A stretch of DNA of 64,000 nucleotides from JAGQIB01 sp041393395 (GTDB taxonomy: Bacteria; ARS69): positions 434,001-498,000 of the forward strand of contig JAWKKG010000003.1 of the NCBI GenBank assembly GCA_041393395.1, written 5' to 3'. The notes under the pieces are model-generated. The model saw only the letters and a list, made by a program, of their open reading frames with translations. It was not told the origin of the DNA and made no database searches. How positions within the stretch are numbered: the first letter of the stretch is position 1; every line of letters starts with the position of its first letter. Below, one piece after another: positions 61,771 to 64,000 of this stretch. A program made the translations under genes and the position numbers.

Positions 61771-63117
61771 ATGTCCGACTCGATCTTCGACCAGCTGTTC
61801 TCGTTGCAGGGGCAGAGCGTGGAGCTCGGGCTCTGGCAGGTCACGCGTCTGCTCGATCGCCTCGATCATCCGGAGCGCGACTGGCCGGCGGTTCACGTCG
61901 CGGGGACGAACGGCAAGGGGTCCGTGTGCGCGATGCTCGCGGCCATGCTCTCGCGCGCCGGCTGGCGGACGGGGCTGTTGACGTCGCCGCACCTCGTGCA
62001 CTTCTCGGAGCGGATTCGCGTGAACGGAACGCCGATCCGCGAAGACGAAGCCGCGCCGATCCTCTCGCGCCTCGCGGCGGCCGGCGGCGATCCCGGCGCG
62101 GCGGCGTCACCGCGTGGGGACTACGGCGCGCTCGCGGGCTCGTTCTTCGAGGTGACCACGGCGCTCGCGTTCGAGCACTTCCGCCACGAGGGCGTCGAGG
62201 TCGCCGTCCTCGAGACGGGGCTCGGCGGTCGCCTCGACGCGACGAACGTCTGCTTCCCGACCGTGACCGCGATCACGTCGATCGACCTCGATCACGTGAA
62301 GACGCTGGGGCCGGATCTGCCTTCCATCGCCGGCGAGAAGGCCGGGATCATCAAGCCCTCGGTGCCGGTCGTGGTCGGGGAGATGGCGGCGGAGGCGTCG
62401 CAGGTGATCGAGGCCGTGGCCACCGCGCGCGGCGCGCCGATCCGTCGGGCCGGCGAGGAGGTCCGGGTCCGGGTCCTTTCGTCGTCCTGGGAGGGACTCG
62501 AGCTCGCCGTCCGGGTGGGGGGGCACCGCGAGCGGTACGCCCGCCTCCCCCTGCCGGGTCGCCACCAGATCCGGAATCTGCGGGTGGCCGTTGCGGCCGC
62601 CCACGCATTCGATCCCCGCCCCGAGGCGCTGGACGACCTCCTGGCCGGGCTCGAGGACACGCACTGGCCGGGCCGTCTGCAACGGGTGGAAGGATCGCCG
62701 GTCCGCGTCTACGATGTGGCCCACAACGAAGCGGGCGCCGAGGCGCTCTCGGATGCGCTCGACGAGCTCGGCGTGCCCGAGGGATCCGTGCTCGTGATCG
62801 GCGTGCTCGGCGACAAGGACCTCGGCGGAATGGCGAAGCGGCTGGCGCGCCATTTCCGGCGCGCCGTGACCGCGACACCCCCGCATCCGGTCCGGGCGCG
62901 ACCCGCGGCCGAGACCGCGGAGGCGTTGCGGGCGGCGGGCATCGAGGCGTCGGCGGTGGAGACGGTGGCCGAGGCGTGTGACGTCGCGGCCGGGATGCTT
63001 GCCGGTCCGGGGACGGTCTTCGTCACCGGATCCCTGTTCACGGTCGGGGCGGCGATGCGCGCCTTCGGCGACCGGGTGGACGCCCCGAAACCCCGCGCCG
63101 GCTCGCGGGTAGAGTAG
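61771..63117 (+). CDS. folC: Folylpolyglutamate synthase / dihydrofolate synthase
   Basis: A 448-residue Mur-ligase-family enzyme adding glutamate to dihydropteroate or folate. ATP loop AGTNGKGSV, LLTSPHL, the ATNV and KAGIIKP motifs, and the C-terminal domain with VYDVAHNEAGAEAL are clear. ATG 61771, 13 bases after accD. The accD-folC neighbourhood is common in bacteria. Confidence 0.95.
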   Translation: MSDSIFDQLFSLQGQSVELGLWQVTRLLDRLDHPERDWPAVHVAGTNGKGSVCAMLAAMLSRAGWRTGLLTSPHLVHFSERIRVNGTPIREDEAAPILSRLAAAGGDPGAAASPRGDYGALAGSFFEVTTALAFEHFRHEGVEVAVLETGLGGRLDATNVCFPTVTAITSIDLDHVKTLGPDLPSIAGEKAGIIKPSVPVVVGEMAAEASQVIEAVATARGAPIRRAGEEVRVRVLSSSWEGLELAVRVGGHRERYARLPLPGRHQIRNLRVAVAAAHAFDPRPEALDDLLAGLEDTHWPGRLQRVEGSPVRVYDVAHNEAGAEALSDALDELGVPEGSVLVIGVLGDKDLGGMAKRLARHFRRAVTATPPHPVRARPAAETAEALRAAGIEASAVETVAEACDVAAGMLAGPGTVFVTGSLFTVGAAMRAFGDRVDAPKPRAGSRVE

Positions 63118-63134
63118 AGCAGCGCGAGGAGAGC

Positions 63135-64000
<866 letters not shown>

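Overview
This is a GC-rich chromosomal window, almost fully coding, with about 47 protein genes and no tRNA, rRNA, CRISPR array or insertion sequence that I could see. The genes point to a diderm bacterium of the Fibrobacterota-Chlorobiota-Bacteroidota (FCB) side. There is a TonB-dependent receptor, outer-membrane lipoproteins and a capsule export protein. There is also a PorX-type response regulator with a PglZ domain beside a histidine kinase, and two secreted proteins ending in type IX secretion (T9SS)-like C-terminal domains. My best guess is a Candidatus Eisenbacteria-like lineage, but that is inference from gene content.

Layout. 1-0.7 kb: 3' end of a secreted protein. 0.8-8.9 kb: pyrimidine operon pyrR-pyrB-pyrC-(TPR/TonB-like lipoprotein)-pyrK-pyrD-pyrF-pyrE. 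Most junctions are 4-base start/stop overlaps, and the operon has a good promoter and a leader that looks like a PyrR attenuator. 9-18.9 kb: secreted proteins, a CPBP protease, a HARE-HTH protein, a DUF2723-like membrane protein, a permease, two tandem secreted paralogues and small cytosolic proteins. 19.7-33.5 kb: surface polysaccharide region (UDP-glucose dehydrogenase, dTDP-glucose dehydratase, methyltransferase, SLBB export protein, three glycosyltransferases, a Wzy-like polymerase/ligase, a Wzz-like protein, one unknown lipoprotein). 33.6-38.3 kb: acyl-CoA dehydrogenase, free methionine-R-sulfoxide reductase, TonB-dependent receptor. 38.4-41.6 kb: two tandem beta-propeller proteins with T9SS-like tails, flanking a 5'-truncated gene. 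41.7-50.6 kb: a class I lanthipeptide-type cluster (LanC, adaptor, C39-peptidase ABC transporter, full-length LanB, second adaptor) with no recognisable precursor. 50.7-54.4 kb: YqeY, UDP-glucuronate decarboxylase, an epimerase and a WecA-like transferase. 54.4-58.3 kb: a porphobilinogen-deaminase-like protein lacking the cofactor cysteine, then the kinase and PorX. 58.3-64 kb: tsaE, tsaB, rimI, purine nucleoside phosphorylase, accD, folC and a sugar ABC ATPase cut by the window edge.

The strongest unusual signal is a shared C-terminal tag, roughly [SG]V[ED]xx[ST]Wxx[ILM]K[SA]x[YWH]R. It ends five otherwise different exported proteins or fragments (tails at 635-679, 8998-9042, 17180-17224, 18477-18521 and 40196-40243). 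It is distinct from the T9SS-like tails on two other proteins in the same window, so the organism may run two C-terminal sorting routes, with PorX and its kinase as the likely regulators of one of them.
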